Part shown: positions 26,348-34,678 of the stretch, piece after piece | How the letters are laid out: every line of letters begins with the position of its first letter | How positions within the stretch are numbered: the first letter of the stretch is position 1 | NCBI GenBank assembly: GCA_964613945.1 | Contig: CAZTJC010000013.1 | Location: 50,081-114,080, forward strand | Source: JAVVHH01 sp964613945 | Lineage (GTDB): Bacteria > Pseudomonadota > Alphaproteobacteria > Acetobacterales > Acetobacteraceae | Direction: 5' to 3' | DNA: 64,000 bases | Position numbers and translations under genes: made by a program | The notes under the pieces: generated by a model | What the model was told of the DNA's origin: nothing | What the model saw: the letters and a program-made list of their open reading frames with translations, nothing else | Database searches by the model: none

Positions 26348-26983
26348 ATGAGCGAAACCAAGCAAAGCGATGTGCTGGCCTATTTCCAACGCAGTGGAGA
26401 CGCCAACGGGATCCCTGCCGAAGCGCAATCCGCTTTGCGCGACGAAAACGACAAGGACGATAAGATCGATCCGCTGTTGAAGGATTTTAAGCCTGGTTTC
26501 TTCTTCACAGCCGATACCTTCACCTTCGGCGCTACCCTTGCCGATGATGAAGGCGAGAATCTCATCAACCCCGAGGAGGGTCGAAGCTACGGTCGCTGGC
26601 GCGCCCTCAAGATTCACGAACCCAAGCCAACGCCCCCGTTCCGCACCGAACCCGACGACGTTTCGATCACCCGCATGATCGACAGCTCGTCGCCGCTTCT
26701 GCTCAATCACTGCTTGGACACCAAGTCCTTCAGCAAGGCAGTCATCGTGAAGCGGTCACGCAACGGCGCAGACGGGAAGCTCTTGCCTATCCTTCGGTTG
26801 GAATTCACCACCGTCTGGATCAAGGTGGTCGAATGGGAAGATGGCGACGCCATCGTCGAAACCGTGAAATTCAAGTTCAACGCTGTCGAGGCGATCTACG
26901 TCAAGCGCAAGTCCGATGGCACGGTCGGATCCCAATGGCCGGCTAAATGGGCCAGCCCGCTGACGGCAGCCATCCGTGACTGA
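26348..26983 (+). CDS. Divergent Hcp-like protein (first of pair)
   Basis: This 211-residue product has Hcp-like features in its second half: VSITRMIDSSSPLLLNHCLD, LRLEFTTVWIKVVEWEDGD and a closing strand region with ETVKFKFNAVEAIYVKRKSD. These align by eye with the same parts of the canonical Hcp, including the [ST]R-x-[IM]D-x-x-S motif. The first 80 residues are unlike Hcp and highly charged (DENDKDDKIDPLLKDFKPGF). It may be a specialised tube or tip-proximal ring, or a carrier for a cargo. The start ATG lies 11 bases after the second tssC. The stop overlaps the next gene by 8 bases. Confidence 0.85.
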   Translation: MSETKQSDVLAYFQRSGDANGIPAEAQSALRDENDKDDKIDPLLKDFKPGFFFTADTFTFGATLADDEGENLINPEEGRSYGRWRALKIHEPKPTPPFRTEPDDVSITRMIDSSSPLLLNHCLDTKSFSKAVIVKRSRNGADGKLLPILRLEFTTVWIKVVEWEDGDAIVETVKFKFNAVEAIYVKRKSDGTVGSQWPAKWASPLTAAIRD

Positions 26984-27662
26984 GCAAAGCATCGACGTCC
27001 TGATGCGCATCGTCGGCCCGCAAGGTCCGATGGCCGCGGAAAGCTTCACCGCCTTTACGGGATCGGGCCAGACCGACACGCTGCGGGAGGGTTTCGAGCC
27101 CGGTAAATTCTGCGAACTGCGCGAATTCAGCTTTTCCGCCGGGATCGAAGGCTCGTTGTCGAAGGCCAAGCAGGAGAAGGACAAAAAAATTGCTAAAGCC
27201 GCCAAGAAGAACGAAAGCTCGGATGATTTTCTAAACCTCTACGCAAAGCGCGAGCGCTTGCATAAAAGCCAGGCCGAAAAGGTCAGCAAACGGCAGTCCG
27301 CAGAATTCGTCGACATGCAACCCGTCGACTTCACCCGCATCATGGATACGGCGTCTACCCTACTCTTCAAGGCGATGGTGGAGTGCGAAACCTTGCCGGA
27401 GGTGTCGATCGTCAAGCGCAAGGCTGTCGGTTCGACCAACTCGGGCGGATGTTACCTCCGGCTCGACTTCGAGAAAGTCCTCGTCACCAAGTTGGAATGG
27501 AAGGACAACGAGCAAATTATTATAGAAACTGGCTCGTTTATTTACCGCAAGGTCACTATCCGGTACCGGCCTCAAAAATTTGACGGTGGGCTCGGTAACG
27601 TAATTCAATCCACCTGGACAATGCCTTCTCCGGACCAGATCAGTAACAGAACAAAGAGCTGA
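26976..27662 (+). CDS. Divergent Hcp-like protein with a lysine-rich insertion (second of pair)
   Basis: A 228-residue Hcp-like product. The beginning (VLMRIVGPQGPMAAESFTAF) and REFSFSAGIEG resemble Hcp strands. The second half has the diagnostic FTRIMDTASTLLFKAMVECE, CYLRLDFEKVLVTKLEWKD and ETGSFIYRKVTIRYRP. Between them lies an insertion of about 50 residues that is highly charged and lysine-rich (KAKQEKDKKIAKAAKKNESS, then RERLHKSQAEKVSKRQ), probably helical. That insertion would project from an Hcp ring and is unusual. The GTG start overlaps the previous stop (GTGACTGA), implying coupled translation. Role is inferred from fold and context. Confidence 0.85.
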   Translation: MTEQSIDVLMRIVGPQGPMAAESFTAFTGSGQTDTLREGFEPGKFCELREFSFSAGIEGSLSKAKQEKDKKIAKAAKKNESSDDFLNLYAKRERLHKSQAEKVSKRQSAEFVDMQPVDFTRIMDTASTLLFKAMVECETLPEVSIVKRKAVGSTNSGGCYLRLDFEKVLVTKLEWKDNEQIIIETGSFIYRKVTIRYRPQKFDGGLGNVIQSTWTMPSPDQISNRTKS

Positions 27663-27742
27663 GCGAGCTTGCATAAAGTGACTGGTAGCGAGATGGTCGC
27701 GTACCGGTCCTGATTCTGTTTTCAAGAGGAGAACCACCGCCG

Positions 27743-29263
27743 ATGCTCGTCCTCACGCTGCACCGTGCGCGTGACCCGGGAGACCGGCAACGCGAAACCC
27801 GAACGATCGACGATGGCACGCTTTCCATCGGACGCGGCAATAGTAATGGCTGGATCCTGCAGGACCCGGCGCAGCATCTGTCGAAGACCCACTGCGTCGT
27901 CGCCGCGGCCCGCTCCGGCTATACGCTGACCGACTGCAGCAGCAACGGCACGTTTCTCAACGGCTCCAAGCAACGCATGACCCGGGACAGCGCAGTCGCG
28001 CTGAACGACGGTGACGAGTTCACCCTTGGTGATTACCTCATCCAGGCCCGCCTCGTCGCCGATGTTTCGAGCCGCGCCGTCACCTCGATCACTGCCGCTG
28101 CTCCGCGCTTCGCGCCACCCGCGATCCAGCGCGACGACCCGTTCGGCCTTGATGAGTTCCTGGCGCCGCAAGCCGCTCCGGCCCAGCCGCATGCTCCCGC
28201 ACCGCCAGCGTTTGATCCGTTCGCCGACCCCGCCCGGTCCAGCCGCCTGGATCCGTTCGGCGACGACGATCTCCTCGGCGGCCCGCCGCCCCGGCGCGCG
28301 TTCGACGAGCCCGGCGCGCCGCTCCGGACCCCGGCACCAGACCCATTCGAGGCCCGCAGCACATCGCTCAACTCGGCTGCTCCGGTTGCAGGGAACGACC
28401 CGTTTGGCGCCGATGACGATCTGTTCCGCGGCGCCACTCCCGCCGTGCAGTGGCAAGGCCCGTCGCAGCCCGACGCCATTGATGCCGTACACGGCGCTTT
28501 CCTGCCGCCGAAATCGATCATCGGAGCTCCGGCCGACGCCTGGGACGACCTGCTGGGCGACACGCCCCCGGGCAGCCCGCCAGTCGCTGCCTCGCCGCCA
28601 CCCGCACCGCCGCCACCCCCGCAGCCGTCGCCGCAGCCATCCGCGGCTCCACCGGCATCAGCGCGGGAGCTAGCCGCCGAACCGTCTCGTCTCGTCGCCG
28701 CCTTCCTTGACGGCGCCGGCGTCCCGGATATCGACGTCTCCAAGCAGGATCCCGAGCAATACATGCGCGCCGCCGGCGCCTTGTTCGGCCTGATGGTCGA
28801 GAGCCTGCGAGACGTGCTGATGTCCCGGGCTGCGGTCAAAAGCGAGTTCGGTCTCGATCAAACCATGCTTCGCCCGCGCGAGAACAACGCGCTGAAATTC
28901 TCCATCACTCCCGCCGATGCCATTGCCGCCCTGCTGCAACCCGGCAAGCCCGGCTACATGGACCCGCTGCGCGCCACCCGCGAGGCGTTCGACGACGTCC
29001 GGGTACACCAGGTTGCCGTCATGGCCGGTGTGCAGGCCGCGCTGTTCAACCTCCTGCGCACCTTCGACCCGGTCGTCCTGGAGTCGCGGCTCCAGAAGGG
29101 CGGGATGATCGAAAGCCTGCTGCCCGGCACGCGGCGGGCCAAATTGTGGGAAGCCTTTGTCGCCACCTACAAGGAAATTGCCCGCGACGCCGACGCTGAT
29201 TTCCAGGACGTGTTTGGCCGCGAGTTCGCCCGCGCCTACAACCAACAGGCCAAAAACGAATGA
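27743..29263 (+). CDS. tagH: T6SS forkhead-associated protein (Fha / TagH / ImpI)
   Basis: A 506-residue FHA protein that reads threonine phosphorylation in T6SS control. The FHA domain (about 20-105) has SIGRGNSNGWIL, LSKTHC and SSNGTFLNG, the phosphothreonine-binding elements. A long Pro/Asp-rich linker with repeated DPFG-type motifs follows (about 115-300). The C-terminal TagH domain (about 310-506) has AFLDGAGVPD, MRAAGALFGLMVESLRDVLM, LRPRENNALKFS and a closing FGREFARAYNQQ. A ribosome site AGAGGAG precedes the ATG. The stop overlaps tssJ by four bases. In Agrobacterium the FHA protein binds phosphorylated TssL; the same partner is encoded two genes downstream. Confidence 0.94.
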   Translation: MLVLTLHRARDPGDRQRETRTIDDGTLSIGRGNSNGWILQDPAQHLSKTHCVVAAARSGYTLTDCSSNGTFLNGSKQRMTRDSAVALNDGDEFTLGDYLIQARLVADVSSRAVTSITAAAPRFAPPAIQRDDPFGLDEFLAPQAAPAQPHAPAPPAFDPFADPARSSRLDPFGDDDLLGGPPPRRAFDEPGAPLRTPAPDPFEARSTSLNSAAPVAGNDPFGADDDLFRGATPAVQWQGPSQPDAIDAVHGAFLPPKSIIGAPADAWDDLLGDTPPGSPPVAASPPPAPPPPPQPSPQPSAAPPASARELAAEPSRLVAAFLDGAGVPDIDVSKQDPEQYMRAAGALFGLMVESLRDVLMSRAAVKSEFGLDQTMLRPRENNALKFSITPADAIAALLQPGKPGYMDPLRATREAFDDVRVHQVAVMAGVQAALFNLLRTFDPVVLESRLQKGGMIESLLPGTRRAKLWEAFVATYKEIARDADADFQDVFGREFARAYNQQAKNE

Positions 29264-29703
29264 AGGCTGCCTCACTTTTCGTCGGATTGCTTGCCCTCGC
29301 CGGCTGCGGTGGCCCGCCGCCGCCGCCGACATTGATCGACGTCGCCGTATCGGCCGATGCCGGATCCAACGGCGGCTCGCCGCTCGGGATCCGCATCTAT
29401 CAGCTTGCTTCCCCTGCCGCTTTCGATGGGGCTCAGTTCTTCCCACTGTTCAACGGCGATGCTGCCGTGCTCAAGGACGACCTGGTCAAGCGCGACGACC
29501 TGATCCTCGCCCCTGGACAATCCAAGACCCAGGCGCTCACCCCGGCTGACCGGGTCAAGGCCATCGGAATTTTCGCCGCCTATCGAGACTACGAGAGTCT
29601 GACCTGGCGCACCCTCACGCCGGTGCCCGCCAATCAAAAGAGCCTGCTTACCATCACCTCCGGCGCCTCGGGCCTGTCGGCCACGATCGCGCCCGCCAAG
29701 TAG
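29260..29703 (+). CDS. tssJ: T6SS outer-membrane lipoprotein TssJ
   Basis: TssJ anchors the TssL-TssM complex to the outer membrane. The 147-residue product has a lipoprotein signal with lipobox LAGC and a short proline-rich spacer after the cysteine. The small beta-sandwich typical of the family follows: SPLGIRIYQLASPAAFDGAQ, FFPLF, LILAPGQSKTQAL and IGIFAAYRDYESLTWR. Its ATG overlaps the stop of the FHA gene (ATGA). It is the only tssJ in the window although tssL and tssM are duplicated. Confidence 0.94.
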   Translation: MKAASLFVGLLALAGCGGPPPPPTLIDVAVSADAGSNGGSPLGIRIYQLASPAAFDGAQFFPLFNGDAAVLKDDLVKRDDLILAPGQSKTQALTPADRVKAIGIFAAYRDYESLTWRTLTPVPANQKSLLTITSGASGLSATIAPAK

Positions 29704-29713
29704 CGAACCGGTC

Positions 29714-31057
29714 ATGAGCGACGATCCATTCGCCAACCTGTCCGGCGATGACGCGTCGGACGCGGATCGGACAATCATCCGCCCCCGACCCGGCGGACGC
29801 GCTCCAGCCACCGCTTCCGCTCCGCAAACAGCGTTGCGCGGGCTGGACGATCGCCTGCCGCTCATCGGCCTGAACCCCCTCCTCCGCGCCGCCGCTCCGT
29901 TGCTGGCCGCCATCCAGCGCCTACGCGGCCAAGTGAACCATCCCAACCCCGACGCCCTTCGCCGGGCGCTCACCGAGGGGGTCCGCGAGTTCGAGCAGCG
30001 CGCATTGCAGACCGGCCTCGACACCCGTTCCCTCCGCGCCGCCCGCTACGCCCTCTGCGCCACCATCGACGACCTCGTGCTCAGCACGCCCTGGGGAAGT
30101 CATAGCGCCTGGACCACCCAGAGCCTCACCAGCCTATTCCACAACGAGGTCTCCGGCGGCGAGCGCTTCTTCGACATCCTTGATCAGATGGAGCGCGAGA
30201 TCGGTCGCCACGGTGACGTGGTCGAGCTGATGTTCGTCTGCCTTTGCCTCGGCTTCGAGGGCCGGTACCGTGTCGCTCCCCGCGGCAGCGCCGACCTGGC
30301 CGAATTGCGCGACAACGTCTTTCGCCGCATTCGCCAGCGCCGCCCGGACTACGAACGCGAGCTGTCGCCGCATTGGCGGGGCGTGGGCGCCGCGTATGCC
30401 GGGCTGCGCGACCGGGTGCCGCTCTGGGTCATCGGCGTTGGCACGCTCGCGCTTGCGCTGTTGATTTACTTCGGCATCAACCTGCTGCTCGCCAGCCAGT
30501 CCGATCAGGCGTTCGCCCGCCTCGCCGGGCTGCCGCCGAGCGGTCCGCCGACCATTTTCCGCGCTGCCGCGCCGCCGCCGCAACCTGCCGTCGTCCCACC
30601 CGCACCGTCCAGCACCGCCGGCCGGTTGCGCACCTTTCTTGCCCCCGAGATCAAGCAGGGCTTGGTTGACGTCATCGAAGACGCCCAAACCATCACGGTT
30701 CGTATTGCCAACCGCAACATGTTCGCCTCTGGCGAAGCGACCCTGACCGCCAGCTTCCTGCCGCTGATCGAACGCATCGGCGCCGCCCTCCAGGACGAGC
30801 CCGGCCGCGTCCTTGTGGTTGGGCATACCGACAACCAGCCAATCCGCACCCCGCGCTTTCCGTCGAACTGGCAGCTCTCTACCGCCCGTGCCGACACCGT
30901 TGCCCGTGTCGTGACCGGCAAGCTCTCCGACGCGTCGCGGGTGAAGGCCGAAGGCCGCGCCGATACCGACCCGCTCACGCCCAACACCACGCCGGAAGGT
31001 CGCCAGCAGAACCGCCGGACCGACATCGTCGTGATCAAACCCCCGGCTTCGCCGTGA
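29714..31057 (+). CDS. tssL: T6SS membrane protein TssL with C-terminal OmpA-like domain
   Basis: TssL is part of the inner-membrane complex with TssM. The DotU domain (about residues 50-215) has ALRRALTEGVREFEQRALQT, YALCATIDDLVLSTPWG and LMFVCLCLGFEGRYRV. One membrane helix follows (about 230-255, LWVIGVGTLALALLIYFGIN). The periplasmic OmpA-like peptidoglycan-binding domain (about 330-447) has VVGHTDNQPI and RRTDIVVI. The extreme N-terminus has DADRTIIRPRPGG with Thr20. A similar N-terminal threonine of Agrobacterium TssL is phosphorylated by PpkA and bound by Fha, so Thr20 is the predicted site here. A second tssL at 37516 begins with a related motif. Confidence 0.95.
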   Translation: MSDDPFANLSGDDASDADRTIIRPRPGGRAPATASAPQTALRGLDDRLPLIGLNPLLRAAAPLLAAIQRLRGQVNHPNPDALRRALTEGVREFEQRALQTGLDTRSLRAARYALCATIDDLVLSTPWGSHSAWTTQSLTSLFHNEVSGGERFFDILDQMEREIGRHGDVVELMFVCLCLGFEGRYRVAPRGSADLAELRDNVFRRIRQRRPDYERELSPHWRGVGAAYAGLRDRVPLWVIGVGTLALALLIYFGINLLLASQSDQAFARLAGLPPSGPPTIFRAAAPPPQPAVVPPAPSSTAGRLRTFLAPEIKQGLVDVIEDAQTITVRIANRNMFASGEATLTASFLPLIERIGAALQDEPGRVLVVGHTDNQPIRTPRFPSNWQLSTARADTVARVVTGKLSDASRVKAEGRADTDPLTPNTTPEGRQQNRRTDIVVIKPPASP

Positions 31058-31097
31058 GCCGACTTCACCATCAGAACGTCCCCGTGAGACCCCGCGC

Positions 31098-34000
31098 ATG
31101 AAGAAGATCGCCGCCTTCCTTCTCTCGGCCTGGGTCGTTTCTGGACTGGCCGTGCTGGTGCTGTGCGCGTTGATCTGGTTTTTCGGTCCACTCCTCGGCT
31201 ACGGAATCTTCTTTCCGCTCGAGCCCGTTTTCCCCCGCACGATGCTCATCGCCGTGCTCGCGCTCGCCTGGCTCATCGCTAACTGGCGCCGGACTGCCAA
31301 GGCTCGCGCCCGCGAGCAGAAGATGGTCGCCAGCCTGGCCGCACCGCCGCCGCCCGACGCTAACCAAGTCGCATCTGCCGAAGAGTTGGCCCTGCTCGGC
31401 AGCCGCCTCCGCGACGCGCTCAGCACCTTGCGCACGACCCGGCAGCGCCGCTGGTGGCAATCCGGCACATATCTCTACGACCTTCCCTGGTACATGTTCA
31501 TCGGGCCACCCGGGGCCGGTAAGACCACGGCACTGGTGAACTCCGGCCTCAATTTCCCGCTCGCGGACGCCAAAGGTCCGATGCGCGGCGTGGGTGGCAC
31601 GCGGAATTGCGATTGGTGGTTCACCGACCAGGCTGTCCTGATCGATACTGCCGGTCGCTACACGACCCAGGATAGCCAGGAAACCGTCGACAAAGCCGCT
31701 TGGGAAGGCTTTCTCACCCTTCTCAAGACCCATCGCCGCCGCCAGCCGATCAACGGCGTGCTGGTGTCCATCAGCCTGTCTGACTTGGCGATCCTGTCGG
31801 ATGACGAGCGCCTCGCCCATGCGCGCGCCGTCAAGGCGCGCGTGCGCGAGCTGCACACGCAGTTCGCCATTCGATTCCCGATCTACGTCCTGTTCACCAA
31901 ATGCGACCTCATCGCCGGGTTCACCGAATACTTCGGCAACCTCGGCAAGGAGGACCGTGAGCAGGTCTGGGGCATGACCTTTCCGCTGGACGAGGGCACC
32001 GACGAAGGCGGCGCGGTGGCCCATTTTCCCGAGGAGTTCGACCTTCTCGTCGACCGGCTCAACGACAGGGTCATCGAGCGGATGCAGGCGGAGCCCGATG
32101 GCGGGGTGCGCACCCTCATCTATGGTTTCCCCCAGCAATTCGCCTCGTTACGGGACGTCGCCGACACCTTCCTGCTCGAGATTTTCCGCCCCTCGCGCCT
32201 GGAAGAGCGCCCCCTGCTCCGCGGCGTTTACTTCACCAGCGGCACCCAGAACGGCACGCCCATCGATCGCCTGATGAACGCCATGGCCGGCCAGTTCGGC
32301 CTATCCCGGCAAGTCGCCCCGTCGTTCAGCGGTGCCGGCAAGTCATTTTTCCTGCACCGCGCCATCGCCGACGTCGCTTTTGCCGAGGCTGGCGTCGTCG
32401 CCGTCGATGCCAAGCTCGAGCGGCGCCAGCGCCTGCTGCACCGTGGCGCCTGGATCGGGGCCGCGGTCCTCCTTGTGCTGCTCACCGCCGGTTGGATTGC
32501 CAGCTACGTCGCAAATGTCGCCTTGATCGCCAATACCGAAGCGGCCGCCGATCGTTATTCCGCCCAATATACCGCTCTCGGAAAGGGCGCGGCAGATGCG
32601 AACGATCTACCCGCTCTGTTGCCGCCGCTCAACACGCTCGCCACCATGCCGGCCGGCTACGATGACCGTAACGCCGGGCCTTCGCTGCTTTCCGGCCTTG
32701 GGCTTTACCAGGGCAACAAGCTCGGCGCGCAATCCGTCGCTGCCTATCGCCGCGCGCTCAACAACCTGCTGCTGCCCCGCCTGCTCTCGCGTCTCGAGAC
32801 GCAGATGCAGGGCAATCTCGGCAACACCGATTTCCTTTATGGGGCGTTGAAGGTCTATCTCATCCTCGGTCGCAGCGGTCCGCTGGATGCCGGGCTGGTG
32901 CAACAATGGATGGACGCCGACTTCGCGAGCGCATACCCCGCAGACGTCGCGACCACGTTGAGCAAACACGTAGCCGCCCTGGTTGAGCAGCCCGTCACCG
33001 CCATCCCGCTCAACGGCCCGCTGGTCGACCGCGTGCGCGGCATCCTTCGCCAGACGCCGCTCGCATCGCGCTCCTACACCCGCATCCTCGGCAGCGAGGA
33101 GGCCCGCGCGCTGCCGTCCTGGCGTTATGCCGATCATGCCGGTGCCGCCGCGTCTAGCGTGCTGATGCTGCGTTCCGGCAAGTCGCTCGACACCGGCATC
33201 GACGGCATCTTCACCTTCAGCGGCTACCACGACGTGTTCGCCAAGCTGTTGCCGGAGGTCACCGACGACATCGCCGAGGATAGCTGGGTGCTGGGCCGGC
33301 AGGATCGCGTCGCCGACCCGAAGCAGGTCGCCCAACTCCGGCTCGACGTGCTCGGCCTCTACCTCGATGAGTATGTCCGCAAATGGGACATGCTGATCGC
33401 CGATCTGCAGATCAAGCCGTTCAAGACCATGAACGAAGGACTCGACGAGCTGAACACCCTGTCCGGCCCCAACTCGCCGTTCCGCGCCGTCTTCACCGCC
33501 TTCAACACCGAAACACAGCTCGTCGTGGTTACGCAGGTCGACCAGCTCGCCGCGGGCACCGGCAAGCTGGCGGGTGCCGAAGCGCAGCGCGAGATGATGA
33601 CGAAGCTCACCGCCCGCGACCGGCGTATCGTCACGATGCTCGGCGGCGTCTTCGCCCCCGGCCTGAAGGTGACCGACCCGGCACAACGCGTGAACGATCA
33701 CTTTAAATGGCTCGCAACGTTCGTCGGCACGCCCGACAAGCCCGGCCCGATGGAGGCCGTGCTCGCCAAGATGACGCAGGTTTACCAGAGCTTCAGCCAG
33801 GTCGCCGCCTCTCCCAACGCGTCGGCGGCGTTGCTCGGCCAGGCCGCCGCCAACAGCGGCAGCAGCCTCTCCACCCAACTCGACACGCTTGGCAAATCCA
33901 TGCCGCCGGCCGTGCAATCCATGCTCAAGACCGTCGCCCAGAGCAGCAGCGGCGTCACCAATACCGGCGCCAAGCAGCAGATCCAGGACGCCTGGGCCTC

Positions 34001-34673
34001 CAAGGTGCTGCCGCTGTGCCAGGCCGCGCTGACCAATCGCTATCCACTGGTCCAGCAATCCGCCCTCGACGTGCCGATCGACGATTTCGTCAAGCTGATG
34101 GCGCCTGCCGGCCTGATCGCCCAGTTCTTCGACGACAATCTCAAGCCGTTCGTCGACACCACCCAGACACCGTGGAAGTGGAACGGTGCCGACAACAACC
34201 AGCTGGGCCTATCCGCCAACACGCTGACCCAGTTCCAGCTCGCCTCCGAGATTCGCGCCGGGCTGTTCTCCGGCGGCGGTGCCGGCGTGTCGCTGAAGTT
34301 CGAGGTCACTCCGACCGCGCTCGACAACGCCGTTGCCCAGGCCAGTCTGGACGTCGACGGCCAGGACCTGACGTACTCGCACGGTCCCGTTCAGCCCATG
34401 CGCATGCAATGGCCCGGCCCCGCCGGCCGCAACGTCGTCCGTCTCACCTTCACGCCCGTGAGCGGTGCGCCCGCGACCACTACCCGAGAGGGTGCCTGGG
34501 CGTTGTTCCGCCTGCTCGACACCGGTAAGCCCTCGTCGACGCAGACCGACCGCGTCACCTACACCTTTCAGGGCGCCGGCGGCACCGCCGCTTACCTGTT
34601 CACCGCCAACAGCGTCGTCAACGCCTTCACCCTGCCCGCCCTGCACCAGTTTCGGTGCCCGGCCACGCTCTGA
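31098..34673 (+). CDS. tssM: T6SS membrane protein TssM (IcmF / VasK) with intact Walker A
   Basis: The large core of the membrane channel (1191 residues). Hydrophobic segments lie near the N-terminus (about 4-60). The cytoplasmic GTPase-like domain has Walker A GPPGAGKTTAL near residue 137 and LIDTAGRYTTQDS. A third membrane helix lies near residue 455 (GAAVLLVLLTAGWIASYVAN), and a large periplasmic part ends in the beta-rich TssJ-binding domain. The intact P-loop suggests nucleotide use. It follows tssL by 40 bases and closes the block; the next gene converges, 5 bases away. Confidence 0.96.
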   Translation: MKKIAAFLLSAWVVSGLAVLVLCALIWFFGPLLGYGIFFPLEPVFPRTMLIAVLALAWLIANWRRTAKARAREQKMVASLAAPPPPDANQVASAEELALLGSRLRDALSTLRTTRQRRWWQSGTYLYDLPWYMFIGPPGAGKTTALVNSGLNFPLADAKGPMRGVGGTRNCDWWFTDQAVLIDTAGRYTTQDSQETVDKAAWEGFLTLLKTHRRRQPINGVLVSISLSDLAILSDDERLAHARAVKARVRELHTQFAIRFPIYVLFTKCDLIAGFTEYFGNLGKEDREQVWGMTFPLDEGTDEGGAVAHFPEEFDLLVDRLNDRVIERMQAEPDGGVRTLIYGFPQQFASLRDVADTFLLEIFRPSRLEERPLLRGVYFTSGTQNGTPIDRLMNAMAGQFGLSRQVAPSFSGAGKSFFLHRAIADVAFAEAGVVAVDAKLERRQRLLHRGAWIGAAVLLVLLTAGWIASYVANVALIANTEAAADRYSAQYTALGKGAADANDLPALLPPLNTLATMPAGYDDRNAGPSLLSGLGLYQGNKLGAQSVAAYRRALNNLLLPRLLSRLETQMQGNLGNTDFLYGALKVYLILGRSGPLDAGLVQQWMDADFASAYPADVATTLSKHVAALVEQPVTAIPLNGPLVDRVRGILRQTPLASRSYTRILGSEEARALPSWRYADHAGAAASSVLMLRSGKSLDTGIDGIFTFSGYHDVFAKLLPEVTDDIAEDSWVLGRQDRVADPKQVAQLRLDVLGLYLDEYVRKWDMLIADLQIKPFKTMNEGLDELNTLSGPNSPFRAVFTAFNTETQLVVVTQVDQLAAGTGKLAGAEAQREMMTKLTARDRRIVTMLGGVFAPGLKVTDPAQRVNDHFKWLATFVGTPDKPGPMEAVLAKMTQVYQSFSQVAASPNASAALLGQAAANSGSSLSTQLDTLGKSMPPAVQSMLKTVAQSSSGVTNTGAKQQIQDAWASKVLPLCQAALTNRYPLVQQSALDVPIDDFVKLMAPAGLIAQFFDDNLKPFVDTTQTPWKWNGADNNQLGLSANTLTQFQLASEIRAGLFSGGGAGVSLKFEVTPTALDNAVAQASLDVDGQDLTYSHGPVQPMRMQWPGPAGRNVVRLTFTPVSGAPATTTREGAWALFRLLDTGKPSSTQTDRVTYTFQGAGGTAAYLFTANSVVNAFTLPALHQFRCPATL

Positions 34674-34678
34674 TCTCG

